Positions 5,481 through 12,739 of a stretch of 13,696 nt of DNA are shown here, one piece after another. The position numbers and the translations under genes were made by a program. Within the stretch, counting starts at the first letter, position 1. Each line of letters begins with the position of its first letter. This DNA is from Synergistaceae bacterium. GTDB lineage: Bacteria; Synergistota; Synergistia; Synergistales; Synergistaceae. Under the pieces are notes generated by a model. That model did not search any database. It was not told the DNA's origin and saw only the letters and a program-made list of their open reading frames with translations. The stretch lies in NCBI GenBank assembly GCA_031290815.1, contig JAISLO010000280.1, positions 1 through 13,696 on the forward strand, read 5' to 3'.

Positions 5481-7776
5481 TCTCGTCCTCTTCCCCGTTC
5501 GCGTCCTCCGTCACGACCGCGCTCTCATGCTTAGGGGCGGGAGGCTTTTTCCAGCTCGTGAAGTCACATTCCGGATATCTCGTACAGCCGTAGAACACGC
5601 GCCCCTTGACCTTGCCCTTGCCCGCTTTGCGGCGAACGACCTCGCCCTCCCCGCACTTGGGACACTTGATGCCGGTTGTCTTGACTATCCTCCGAGTGTA
5701 CCTGCAGTTCGGATAACCGGAACAGGCTATGAATTCGCCGAACCGGCCGCGTTTGATTATGAGAGGGTGCCCGCACTCCGGACAATCCTCGCCTATCTCC
5801 TCTGGCGGAAGCTGCATTCGTTCCGCAGTGGCCGAAACTTCGTCGAGAACGGGTTTGAACGAATTCCAGAAGCCTCGGACCACTTCCACCCAGTTCTCCT
5901 CGCCCGACTCGACGGAGTCCAGTTCGCCCTCCATCATAGCCGTAAATTCCACGTTGATCAGATTTGGGAAGTATTTGACGAGAAATACGTTGACGGTTCG
6001 ACCGAGCTTCGTGGGGACCAGTTTTTTGTCCTCGTCATCCCTGATGACGTAGCCCCTGTCGGCGATGGTCTCGATTATCGACGCGTAGGTCGACGGCCTG
6101 CCTATCCCCTTCTCCTCGAGCGCCTTGACCAGTCCGGCGTCCGTATAGCGGGAGGGCGGCTGCGTAAACTTCTGCTCGCGCTTTATATCGATCAGTTCGA
6201 GCCTCTCGCCGGTCTCGGCAGGTGGGATGTTCACATCCTTCACACCGAGAGGCCACACCTTTCCCCAGCCCTGGAAGAGCACGACTATGCCGGACTGCTT
6301 CATTCCGTACTCTCCCGCCGATGCTTCAATAGTGGCGCGCGCAACCCTTGCCGGCTGCATCTGGCTCGCTATGAATCTGCTCCATATCAGTTCGTACAGG
6401 CGAAATTGCTCGCTCTTGAGGTGCGGCTTCAGCGACTCAGGCGTCAGAAACGGATCGGTCGCGCGAATGGCCTCGTGAGCGTCCTGCGACTTGCCCTTCG
6501 GCGTGTATATGTTCGGGCGGTCCGGCAGATACTCGCGCCCGATGTTCTGTTCTATAAACCTCCTGGACGAATCGATGGCGACCGGCGCGAGCCTGAGGCT
6601 GTCCGTTCGCATATAGGTTATCAGGCCAACCGGGCCGCGCCCCGGTATATCCACGGCCTCGTACCGGGACTGAGCTATTCGCATCGTCCTGCGAGGCGAA
6701 AAACCAAGCCTGCGCGACGCCTCCTGCTGCAGGACGCTGGTCTTGAATGGAGGCAGCGGCGGGCGTTTCGTCTCCTTTACCTTGAAGCTCTCGACTATGA
6801 TGGGACTGTTCCGGATTTTCGTCTCGGCCTCGAGGGATTGGGCGGCGTCCTCTGGGACAAACGGACGCTTGTTCTTCTTGTCAACCCTCATGACATAGCG
6901 CTTTTCGCCCGACGCGGCGTCGACGTCAAGCAACCAGTACTCCTTGGGGATGAATGCGTCGATCTCATCCTCGCGCTCGCACACTATACGCAGCGCCACC
7001 GACTGGACCCTTCCGGCGGACAGGCCGCGCTGCACCTTGTACCAGAGAAGCGGGCTCAGGTTGTAGCCGACGAGACGATCCAATACCCTGCGCGACTGCT
7101 GAGCCTCGACGAGGTTCATATCTATGCTCGCTGGGCTCGTGACCGCGTTCTTAACGCCCTGTTCCGTTATCTCCTGCATTCGGATCCGGCAGTCGGACGC
7201 TGGATCGATGCCCAATAGGACGGCAAGGTGCCACGATATCGCCTCGCCCTCCCTGTCGGGGTCGGATGCAAGAAGTGTTCGCTCGCTCGCGGCCGACGCC
7301 GCCTTGAGTGATTTTATGAGCGAGGCTTTCCCGCGAACGTTTATGTATTCCGGCTCGAAGTTATTCTCAACGTCGACAGCAATCCGCGCCTTTGGAAGAT
7401 CTCTTACGTGGCCGATGCTCGCCTCCACGTGATATCCCCTGCCGAGGATCTTTTCGAGCGTGTGGGCCTTGGCCGGCGACTCGACTATTATCAGAGTCTT
7501 GCCCGCGGAGGACGCCGCCGCCGTCTCAGTCCGCTTAGGCATGCTTTTCCTCGTCTTCGCTGCGGGCTTTCTGGGACGGGCCTTTGCGGCCTCGGCTTTT
7601 GCCCCGGCAGGACTGGCGGCATCCTGAGATTTTGCCTTGCGGGGCCTCTTTACTGCTTTGGAGACCTCCGTTTGACTGTCCATGCTTCCGCTCGAAGCGG
7701 GCTCTGCTGTCTTCGGGCTTTTCTTCCTCGAACCTTCACCGGATTTGGCGACTTTCTTCGGTTTTTCTGGGGCCAA
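5473..7776 (-). CDS. topA: TopA, DNA topoisomerase I (type IA)
   Basis: TopA relaxes negative supercoils through a transient 5'-phosphotyrosyl break. The Toprim domain begins at TLIIVESPAKAHTLEKIL (94-111, with Glu99) and has the metal-binding SDPDREGEAI (171-180). The catalytic tyrosine is Tyr388 in LITYMRTDS. Two C-terminal C4 zinc ribbons follow: Cys665/668/685/691 and Cys705/708/731/737. The 767-residue length includes an unusual N-terminal tail of about 93 residues rich in Lys, Ala, Pro and Ser, ahead of the normal start of the family. The start is TTG at 7776, with GGAGG (7788-7784) 7 bases upstream; the stop of the preceding gene is 12 bases away. It probably shares a transcript with the 89-residue gene upstream and trmFO downstream. 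Confidence 0.98.
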   Translation of the reverse strand: MAPEKPKKVAKSGEGSRKKSPKTAEPASSGSMDSQTEVSKAVKRPRKAKSQDAASPAGAKAEAAKARPRKPAAKTRKSMPKRTETAAASSAGKTLIIVESPAKAHTLEKILGRGYHVEASIGHVRDLPKARIAVDVENNFEPEYINVRGKASLIKSLKAASAASERTLLASDPDREGEAISWHLAVLLGIDPASDCRIRMQEITEQGVKNAVTSPASIDMNLVEAQQSRRVLDRLVGYNLSPLLWYKVQRGLSAGRVQSVALRIVCEREDEIDAFIPKEYWLLDVDAASGEKRYVMRVDKKNKRPFVPEDAAQSLEAETKIRNSPIIVESFKVKETKRPPLPPFKTSVLQQEASRRLGFSPRRTMRIAQSRYEAVDIPGRGPVGLITYMRTDSLRLAPVAIDSSRRFIEQNIGREYLPDRPNIYTPKGKSQDAHEAIRATDPFLTPESLKPHLKSEQFRLYELIWSRFIASQMQPARVARATIEASAGEYGMKQSGIVVLFQGWGKVWPLGVKDVNIPPAETGERLELIDIKREQKFTQPPSRYTDAGLVKALEEKGIGRPSTYASIIETIADRGYVIRDDEDKKLVPTKLGRTVNVFLVKYFPNLINVEFTAMMEGELDSVESGEENWVEVVRGFWNSFKPVLDEVSATAERMQLPPEEIGEDCPECGHPLIIKRGRFGEFIACSGYPNCRYTRRIVKTTGIKCPKCGEGEVVRRKAGKGKVKGRVFYGCTRYPECDFTSWKKPPAPKHESAVVTEDANGEEDEIE

Positions 7777-7783
7777 CTCCCCG

Positions 7784-7788
7784 CCTCC
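7784..7788 (-). promoter_or_regulatory. ribosome-binding site deciding the topA TTG start
   Basis: GGAGG lies immediately after the stop codon of the 89-residue gene and 7 bases before TTG at 7776. The later in-frame ATG at codon 32 lacks a comparable site. This supports translation of the whole basic tail of TopA. Confidence 0.6.
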
Positions 7789-8058
7789 TTAACAGTACCT
7801 GCACGCATCCCTTCCGTCCTCGTCCGCAGGACCGAAGACAGGCACTCCCTCGTATTCCGAGATCTTCTCTATGAGAAACTCAAACATGTCCCCATCTACC
7901 TTGCACTGATTTATGCGAGCCACTAAAACGGCCTGCAGCAGCACTTTCTCCAGTATGCCAGGAGCGCAGTATTGCCCGCAGAGATGTTTATACGCTAGTT
8001 TAATGGCTTCGGGAGATAACGAATCATTCTCCTCGCTGGACAATATTCGGTTTCTCAT
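7789..8058 (-). CDS. uncharacterised 89-residue cysteine-containing protein
   Basis: I do not recognise this family. The product is small and soluble, with no signal peptide or membrane segment. Residues ~15-70 read as three amphipathic helices. Five cysteines are spaced C27-x3-C31, C52 and a terminal C86-x2-C89, which could bind zinc or be redox-active (inference). It lies between dprA and topA, the slot held by smg (DUF494) in gamma-proteobacteria, but at 89 residues it is far shorter than Smg and I see no resemblance. The ATG at 8058 is the first start in a good frame. Upstream is a run of seven Gs rather than a standard ribosome-binding site. The promoter at 8115-8143 would make it the first gene of the topA unit. 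Position and coding quality suggest it is real. Confidence 0.75.
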   Translation of the reverse strand: MRNRILSSEENDSLSPEAIKLAYKHLCGQYCAPGILEKVLLQAVLVARINQCKVDGDMFEFLIEKISEYEGVPVFGPADEDGRDACRYC

Positions 8059-8114
8059 CTAGGCCCCCCCAATCATCTCAGTTTGTTCGGACCGGTCAAT
8101 ACATGATGACACAC

Positions 8115-8143
8115 ATTATAAATGCTCAAAAACAAAGATCCAA
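8115..8143 (-). promoter_or_regulatory. promoter upstream of the 89-residue gene and topA
   Basis: The minus strand carries TTGGAT (8143-8138), a 17-base spacer, and a perfect TATAAT (8120-8115). Transcription should start near 8108, giving a leader of about 50 bases. It lies in an AT-rich dip after dprA and splits the long co-directional array into two transcription units. Confidence 0.65.
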
Positions 8144-8164
8144 ACCTCATGAACCAGTATCGCC

Positions 8165-8184
8165 AAAACGATGGGTTTCGTTTT
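8165..8184 (-). terminator. possible weak hairpin after dprA
   Basis: AAAACGA and TCGTTTT form a perfect 7-bp stem around a 6-base loop, 22 bases downstream of the dprA stop. A smaller stem, AACC-GGC-GGTT, lies at 8193-8203. Neither is followed by a T run, so termination would be partial at best. I see no other structure in this ~150-base gap apart from the promoter. Confidence 0.3.
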
Positions 8185-8205
8185 ATCGAATCAACCGGCG
8201 GTTCT

Positions 8206-9288
8206 TCAATCAACCATTCGATAACGTCCGGCGCCCGACGAATACACCAGTCCGCGGAGGGTCAACATGGACATCGTCCTGAAGACATCTGCGGCGCTCA
8301 TTTTAGCTTCGCTCGCAAGGTTGTCAATAGTTCGATCCCCATTATTTGTCAACAGCGCTATCAAAATTTTCTCCTGTTCGTTGAGCGGAGCGGATTCTTC
8401 CTCCTCGGAATCGTCTTTGAACAATAATTTCTGCCTGCCAAACCCTTCGAAGAACGTGTCGAAATCCGTCAGGGGAAACGCCCCGTCGAAGATGAGCTTG
8501 TTTGAACCGCGGGAACGAGCGTCCGTTATCCTCCCCGGGACGGCCCAGACCTCCCTCCCCGCCTCCGCCGCGCAGCGAGCCGTAACGAGAGCGCCGCTCT
8601 TCTCCGGAGCCTCGACGACGACCGTCCGGAACGACAATCCCGCGATTATTCTGTTGCGCTTGGGGAAATGCCACGCGTCTCCGCCTGAACCGAGCGGGAA
8701 TTCGGAGAACAGCGCCCCTACGCTCATTATCCGCTCGAACAACTCCGCGTGCTCGGACGGATATACGATGTCTATGCCGGTGCCCAGCACCGCCGCTGTG
8801 ACCCCTCCAGCCTCTATGCAGCCAGCGTGCGCGGCCCCATCCACTCCCCTCGCTCCTCCGCTCACGACGCTCCAGTTTCGCTCGGCGGACGCCCTGCCGA
8901 GATCCCTGGCCACCCCTGTGGCGTAGGGACTGCACGTCCTGGTGCCAACTATCCCCACAACCCTCTGCTGCAGCGAGAATCTCTTGCCGCGCGCATAAAG
9001 CAGCAGCGGAGCGTCTCTCAATTCGAGCAGACTCTTAGGATAGGACGGATCTTTGATGGATATCAAGCGGACGCCGAGCCTCTCACTAGCTTCCATCTCC
9101 CTTTCCGCCCATCCCGACGCCAAGGATTCGTTCAGTATGGACCTGCCTCGCTCGCCTATGCCGATCTTCTCCCACAGAGCAGGACCATCCGTTATGACAG
9201 CCTCCGGACCGAGTCCAAGTTCCTCCAACTTTTCCAAAGCCCGCGCGTCGTGCTGAATTCTCGCGAGCAGCAACATCGGACGTATCAT
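8206..9288 (-). CDS. dprA: DprA (Smf), DNA-processing protein for natural transformation
   Basis: DprA protects incoming single-stranded DNA and loads RecA during transformation. The Rossmann-like core shows GIVGTRTCSPYA (112-123), VVSGGARGVDGAAH (141-154), GTGIDIVYPSEH (169-180), HFPKRNRIIAGLS (207-219), the KSGALVTA block (230-237), REVWAVPG (245-252) and RGSNKLIFDGA (260-270). Residues ~305-360 form a winged-helix domain of the kind found at DprA C-termini. With the ATG at 9288 the protein has 360 residues, a normal length. That start has GGAGGAG upstream with 5-7 bases spacing, and the comM stop is one base away (TAG-G-ATG). The frame is open to a GTG at 9318 inside comM, but it lacks support. 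Confidence 0.97.
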   Translation of the reverse strand: MIRPMLLLARIQHDARALEKLEELGLGPEAVITDGPALWEKIGIGERGRSILNESLASGWAEREMEASERLGVRLISIKDPSYPKSLLELRDAPLLLYARGKRFSLQQRVVGIVGTRTCSPYATGVARDLGRASAERNWSVVSGGARGVDGAAHAGCIEAGGVTAAVLGTGIDIVYPSEHAELFERIMSVGALFSEFPLGSGGDAWHFPKRNRIIAGLSFRTVVVEAPEKSGALVTARCAAEAGREVWAVPGRITDARSRGSNKLIFDGAFPLTDFDTFFEGFGRQKLLFKDDSEEEESAPLNEQEKILIALLTNNGDRTIDNLASEAKMSAADVFRTMSMLTLRGLVYSSGAGRYRMVD

Positions 9289-9289
9289 C

Positions 9290-10819
9290 CTAACTCCTCC
9301 AGCCCAGACCTGCGCCACGGCCGAAAGCTCCCCCTTCTCGATACGAAAGGCTTTCCGCCACGTGATGAACGGCTATTCGCTCCGCCCCCTCGAGGTCTGC
9401 GATCGTCTGTGACACCCTAAGCACCCGCGAAAAACCACGCCCTGAGAGCCTGAGCTTTTTCACCGTATCGGCGAGGAACGGTTTAACATCCGGCTCCATG
9501 TCGAGGCGTTTTCTGATCGCTCGTTCCGACAGTTCGGCGTTGCACTGAAATCCCATCTCACGCCAGCGATCCTGCTGCGTTTTGCGAGCGGACTGCACCC
9601 TCTTTCTGACCTCGGCGCTCGACTCCCCGCACTCCCCGCCAAGCGACACGAGTTCCTCCGGCGTCAGCCTCGGAACGGCTACGTGGAGGTCTATTCTGTC
9701 CAGAATCGGGCCAGACAGCTTTCTCTGATATTTTTCAATCGAGTGCGGGCTGCATTTACACGGCTCGGAGGGATCCCCGCTGAAGCCGCACGGACATGGA
9801 TTGCACGCCGTGACCAGGAGGACTCGCGCCGGGTACGTGACGCTGCCCGCGGCACGGCTGACCGTGATGGTTCCATCCTCGAGCGGCTGACGAAGGCTCT
9901 CCAACACGTCGCGGGTGAATTCCGGAAATTCGTCCAGGAAAAGGACACCCCTGTTGGCCAGGGATATCTCCCCAGGGCGCATGGAAGCGCCCCCTCCGCA
10001 TATAGCCACCGAGCTCGCCGTGTGGTGAGCGGTCCTGAACGGACGCGCCCGGCCCGGTTCGAACGGCATGCCAGCCGTGCTCCGCACGAGGAGGACCTCC
10101 ATCATCTCCTCGTCTGAGAGCGGCGGAAGTATTCCCCTGAGGGCCCTCGCGAGAAGCGTCTTGCCGGAGCCCGGCGAGCCAGTCAGAAGCAGGTTGTGAT
10201 GTCCGGCCGCCGCTATTTCGAGGGCCCTTTTCGCGGCAAACTGCCCCTTTATGTCCGCAAAGTCGGTTTCGATGCATTCCTCATACTCGCCGAACGATCC
10301 GCCCTCTATCTGGGAAAGGGGCTTTTCTCCGCTCATGTGCAGAACAACGTCGAGCAATGTCTCCACGCCATACGCCCTGACGCCGGACACAAGCGCCACC
10401 TCGCTCTCGTTCTCCTTCGGGACGAAGAGAGGCACGGCAAGCTCTCTGGCGAGGACGGCCGCCGGCACAGCGCCTCGCACCCACCTCACTCGTCCGTCAA
10501 GCGCCAACTCTCCCATAAAGAGCGACGGTTCTCTGCAATTTATCATCCCGGCGCCGTTAGCGAGCCCGACCGCCATCGGCAGGTCCAGAAGCGCACCCTC
10601 TTTGGGCAGGTCAGCCGGCGCCAGGTTTATCGCGATCCTCCCTCTCAGCATGAGGCCTATCCTCCGCAAGGACGCTCGCACTCTCTCCCTGGCTTCCTTG
10701 ACGGCAGTATCCGGCAACCCGACCACAGTCATGGAGAAGAGTCCGCCCGTCGTCTCCACCTCGACCTCGACCGGAAGCGCCTGAGTTCCCCGAAGAGCAA
10801 CTCCGCAGATCCCATTCAT
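9290..10819 (-). CDS. comM: ComM/YifB, AAA+ helicase of the Mg-chelatase-like family
   Basis: ComM in naturally competent bacteria is a hexameric helicase that promotes branch migration of transforming DNA. Many genomes annotate it as a magnesium-chelatase subunit, though it has no link to chlorophyll. The N-terminal S5/ChlI-like domain (VVGLPDTAVKEARERVRA, ~33-50; LAPADLPKEGALLDLP, ~67-82) precedes a AAA+ core with Walker A GSPGSGKT (~215-222), Walker B VLFLDEFPE (~293-301) and the family's CNPCPCG motif (~340-346). A C-terminal Mg-chelatase helical domain follows (ARKTQQDRW onward, through GRGFSRVLRVSQTIADLEG). About 509 residues is normal. The ATG overlaps the yraN stop (TGATG); a GTG one codon upstream is an equal alternative. 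The direct neighbour dprA supports a role in transformation. Confidence 0.96.
   Translation of the reverse strand: MNGICGVALRGTQALPVEVEVETTGGLFSMTVVGLPDTAVKEARERVRASLRRIGLMLRGRIAINLAPADLPKEGALLDLPMAVGLANGAGMINCREPSLFMGELALDGRVRWVRGAVPAAVLARELAVPLFVPKENESEVALVSGVRAYGVETLLDVVLHMSGEKPLSQIEGGSFGEYEECIETDFADIKGQFAAKRALEIAAAGHHNLLLTGSPGSGKTLLARALRGILPPLSDEEMMEVLLVRSTAGMPFEPGRARPFRTAHHTASSVAICGGGASMRPGEISLANRGVLFLDEFPEFTRDVLESLRQPLEDGTITVSRAAGSVTYPARVLLVTACNPCPCGFSGDPSEPCKCSPHSIEKYQRKLSGPILDRIDLHVAVPRLTPEELVSLGGECGESSAEVRKRVQSARKTQQDRWREMGFQCNAELSERAIRKRLDMEPDVKPFLADTVKKLRLSGRGFSRVLRVSQTIADLEGAERIAVHHVAESLSYREGGAFGRGAGLGWRS
9294..9300 (-). promoter_or_regulatory. ribosome-binding site deciding the dprA start
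   Basis: GGAGGAG at the very end of comM precedes the ATG at 9288 by 5 bases. This favours that ATG over the GTG at 9318, which would overlap comM by 29 bases. Confidence 0.6.
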
Positions 10820-11196
10820 CACCCCATAAAACCGCCTTCCATCCCCATTGTGATATCACTGAACAGTTCCGCCGACAACTCTCCGGCATCGTTCTCCGTA
10901 ACCGCGACGACATCTATCCGCCACGCGCCGCTAAAAGCGATTTGGTCAACATACGTGCGTGCCGCCTTTATTATACGCTTAACCTTGACGGGGCCAACCG
11001 TTGTTTCCGCAGGTGATAAATACCCAATTCTACGGGTTCTAACCTCGACGATTACAAGTTCGCCGCAGTCCTCCGCCACGATGTCCAGCTCACCGCGCCC
11101 GACCTTTACATTTCTGGCGATTATACTCCATCCCTTGCGTTCGAGATATTTTACGGCGATGTCCTCGCCGGCGGCGCCGAATTCGATATGATTCAA
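10819..11196 (-). CDS. yraN: YraN / UPF0102 family nuclease-fold protein
   Basis: This is a 125-residue member of the UPF0102 family, which has a restriction-endonuclease-like fold and whose biological role is not firmly established. The family pattern is clear: GAAGEDIAVKYLERKGW (~7-23), ARN, then GELDIV (35-40, with Asp38) and VIVEVRTR (48-55, with Glu51 and Arg53). Together these form the D...E-x-K/R active-site-like motif; Arg in place of Lys also occurs in E. coli YraN as I recall it. A C-terminal WRIDVVAV strand follows. The start is TTG at 11196, overlapping the TGA of the FlhB-like gene, with AAGGA 9 bases upstream. No ATG lies near the expected N-terminus. Its place between flagellar-type genes and comM-dprA is consistent with a DNA-processing role (inference). 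Confidence 0.93.
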   Translation of the reverse strand: MNHIEFGAAGEDIAVKYLERKGWSIIARNVKVGRGELDIVAEDCGELVIVEVRTRRIGYLSPAETTVGPVKVKRIIKAARTYVDQIAFSGAWRIDVVAVTENDAGELSAELFSDITMGMEGGFMG

Positions 11197-11492
11197 CGCG
11201 GCGATTCCTTTTTGTCCAGGTTGTACAGAAACGCGAGGATTTTTGCTACGGATTGGTAGAGTTCCACGGGGATTTCGTCTCCCAGCTCGAGGACCAGAAG
11301 CGCGCTCACCAGAGCGGCATCCTCGACTATGGGTATCTCAGCCTCTATGGCCGTTTCAATGATCTTTTCGGCGATGATGTTCTCTCCCTTGGCTATGACC
11401 CTTGGCGCGCGGTCGATTCCTGCTTCGTACTGCAGCGCGGCCGCCTTGGTTCTCTTCTTGTTTTTCGCCGAACCGTTCAACGCCTCGTCCAT
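11193..11492 (-). CDS. FlhB C-terminal-domain homologue (FlhX/YlqH type)
   Basis: The 99-residue protein corresponds to the cytoplasmic C-terminal part of the export-gate protein FlhB. TKAAALQYE matches the strand after the FlhB cleavage site. Then come PRVIAKGENIIAEKIIETA, IPIVEDAALVSALL and the signature ELGDEIPVELYQSVAKILAFLY. The membrane domain is absent, and so is the NPTH autocleavage motif, whose place is taken by KKRTKAAAL. Such stand-alone proteins, for example Bacillus YlqH, have been reported to substitute for the cleaved FlhB tail in substrate switching. The ATG lies 2 bases after the FliK-like stop, with GGAAG 7 bases upstream. The pairing with a FliK-like gene supports an export-switch or related function. 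Confidence 0.9.
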   Translation of the reverse strand: MDEALNGSAKNKKRTKAAALQYEAGIDRAPRVIAKGENIIAEKIIETAIEAEIPIVEDAALVSALLVLELGDEIPVELYQSVAKILAFLYNLDKKESPR

Positions 11493-11494
11493 TA

Positions 11495-12559
11495 TCAGGC
11501 TTCCATGTCCAGTCCATGCCTCATGGCGGCATCAAAGTCCCCCTCTCGGGAAACACCGACTCCAAGGTATTGCAGCACAAGCGGCACTTCAGACAGATCC
11601 TCCCTCAACTCGGGAAGGTTGTCGCGCACCAGGCCTAACTTCGACTCGTTCTTCAATCTGAGGTTCACGGAGAGTGCCCTTCCGTTCGTCATCACGTCGC
11701 CCAATACCTGTCCCAATGATCTGCCTTCGACATCGAAGGCCAGCCACCACACGCGACGCCCGTCAAGATCCTCGGTCGATACGGACACTCGGGCCATCAT
11801 CACCTTCCCTGTTTCGTCCTCGCCGGCGGGCCACCATGCCTGAGCGAAGAGCGTCGCAGGGTCTATTCCCTTGCGCGCCGACTTGCACGCGAGAGCGTGA
11901 GCGGCGAGGAACCTGTCCACGTCGTCATCGTCTCCCCTTATCGCCTCCAAAAGCTCTCTTGGCGAGCTGAATTTTCTCCCGTGCAGGCGGTCGCGGATTT
12001 TCTTCCATATAAGGGAGACCTGCTCTGGCAGAAGCCCCATGTACCACGAGAGAAGGGCTACGTTGTTCTCTGTCATGGAAGCTCCCCTTGCCCAGAGCTC
12101 GACCATCGCGCCCAGTTTCAAGGGATCGCCCCCGTTTTGCATCCAGCGCTGACGCAGACTCCATACTACCTCGTCGTTTATCGGCAATCCGCGGGAGAGC
12201 AGGGCAAAGGCAATATGCTGGTCGCGTCCGGCGAATCTCGCGAGCACCGCCATGTCGGCTTGCTTCAATCTCAGCGTCGGGGGCGCGGTCGACAGATCCC
12301 ACACGGCCCTGAATCTCTGTCCGGCGAAGAGCGGGACGGTCGAACTCGCAAATATCGTCTGCGAGCCTATCCTGACCATATAGGCGTCGCCTTCTTTTCT
12401 TATCACCAGTCCCTCCACAAGGGAGCCATCGGGTATCTGGAGCCCCTGCCTCTGCGCCCCGGGCTGGCTCGTGGCCTGCGCGTCAGGCTGCCTGACAGCC
12501 GCGGGGTTTGGATTGTTCGCGTTTATCATTCCGCCGGATAGACCGCCTACATTAGCCAC
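11495..12559 (-). CDS. FliK-like / YlqG-like flagellar hook-length-control family protein
   Basis: Residues ~265-335 (SLGQVLGDVMTNGRALSVNLRL... LPELREDLSEV) fit the compact C-terminal domain of flagellar hook-length-control proteins. In FliK this domain contacts FlhB to switch export specificity. The N-terminus (~10-45) is low-complexity, rich in Asn, Pro, Gln and Ala. It is followed by a beta-rich segment (~45-100; VEGLVIRKEGDAYMVRIGSQTIF). The middle is helical. About 354 residues is short for a classic FliK with a long ruler region, so a YlqG-type paralogue is likelier than the true hook ruler. I choose GTG at 12559, because GAGGTG lies 6 bases upstream and the promoter's predicted start point (~12586) falls after the longer alternative GTG at 12586. 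Confidence 0.72.
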   Translation of the reverse strand: MANVGGLSGGMINANNPNPAAVRQPDAQATSQPGAQRQGLQIPDGSLVEGLVIRKEGDAYMVRIGSQTIFASSTVPLFAGQRFRAVWDLSTAPPTLRLKQADMAVLARFAGRDQHIAFALLSRGLPINDEVVWSLRQRWMQNGGDPLKLGAMVELWARGASMTENNVALLSWYMGLLPEQVSLIWKKIRDRLHGRKFSSPRELLEAIRGDDDDVDRFLAAHALACKSARKGIDPATLFAQAWWPAGEDETGKVMMARVSVSTEDLDGRRVWWLAFDVEGRSLGQVLGDVMTNGRALSVNLRLKNESKLGLVRDNLPELREDLSEVPLVLQYLGVGVSREGDFDAAMRHGLDMEA

Positions 12560-12565
12560 CGCATT

Positions 12566-12571
12566 CACCTC
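12566..12571 (-). promoter_or_regulatory. ribosome-binding site deciding the start of the FliK-like gene
   Basis: GAGGTG on the minus strand is 6 bases before GTG at 12559. No comparable site precedes the in-frame GTG at 12586. Confidence 0.5.
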
Positions 12572-12592
12572 ACTGACTAGGAACACGAGTAC

Positions 12593-12601
12593 ATTCTACC
12601 A
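12593..12601 (-). promoter_or_regulatory. extended -10 promoter for the fliK-like/flhX/yraN/comM/dprA unit
   Basis: The minus strand reads TG-G-TAGAAT (12601-12593), an extended -10 element one mismatch from TATAAT. No good -35 box lies 16-18 bases upstream, as is tolerated with extended -10 promoters. The upstream neighbour is a strong terminator, so a promoter is needed in this gap. Confidence 0.45.
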
Positions 12602-12681
12602 TTTTCCGCCTCACGATGGACACCCTTGCCTTCGACTTGCGGTTCCCTCGGCCAAGCCCGCGCTCATGCCTGCGCACACGC

Positions 12682-12706
12682 AAAAAACCCGTCCTGGACG
12701 GGTTTT
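12682..12706. terminator. bidirectional rho-independent terminator
   Basis: CCCGTC and GACGGG pair around a 3-base loop, flanked by A5-6 on one side and T5 on the other. The stem can extend to 11 bp and each strand ends in a T run. On the minus strand it ends the tRNA-Leu transcript before the flagellar/competence unit; on the plus strand no gene appears to need it. Confidence 0.9.
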
Positions 12707-12739
12707 TCAGATTTTCTTGGACTGCGTTGTTTTGAGAAA

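Noticed and set aside
5401..7218. Very long plus-strand frame (605 codons) opposite topA
   Set aside because: It is the antisense shadow of a GC-rich coding gene. The translation is arginine/leucine-rich with no recognisable domain, whereas topA on the other strand has every expected motif.
8086..8100. GACCGGTC palindrome as an operator
   Set aside because: An 8-base palindrome is expected by chance at this GC content, and no second copy is seen near a promoter.
9290..10819. Magnesium chelatase subunit for chlorophyll synthesis
   Set aside because: The N-terminal S5-like domain, the CNPCPCG motif and the dprA neighbour identify ComM/YifB; no pigment genes are present.
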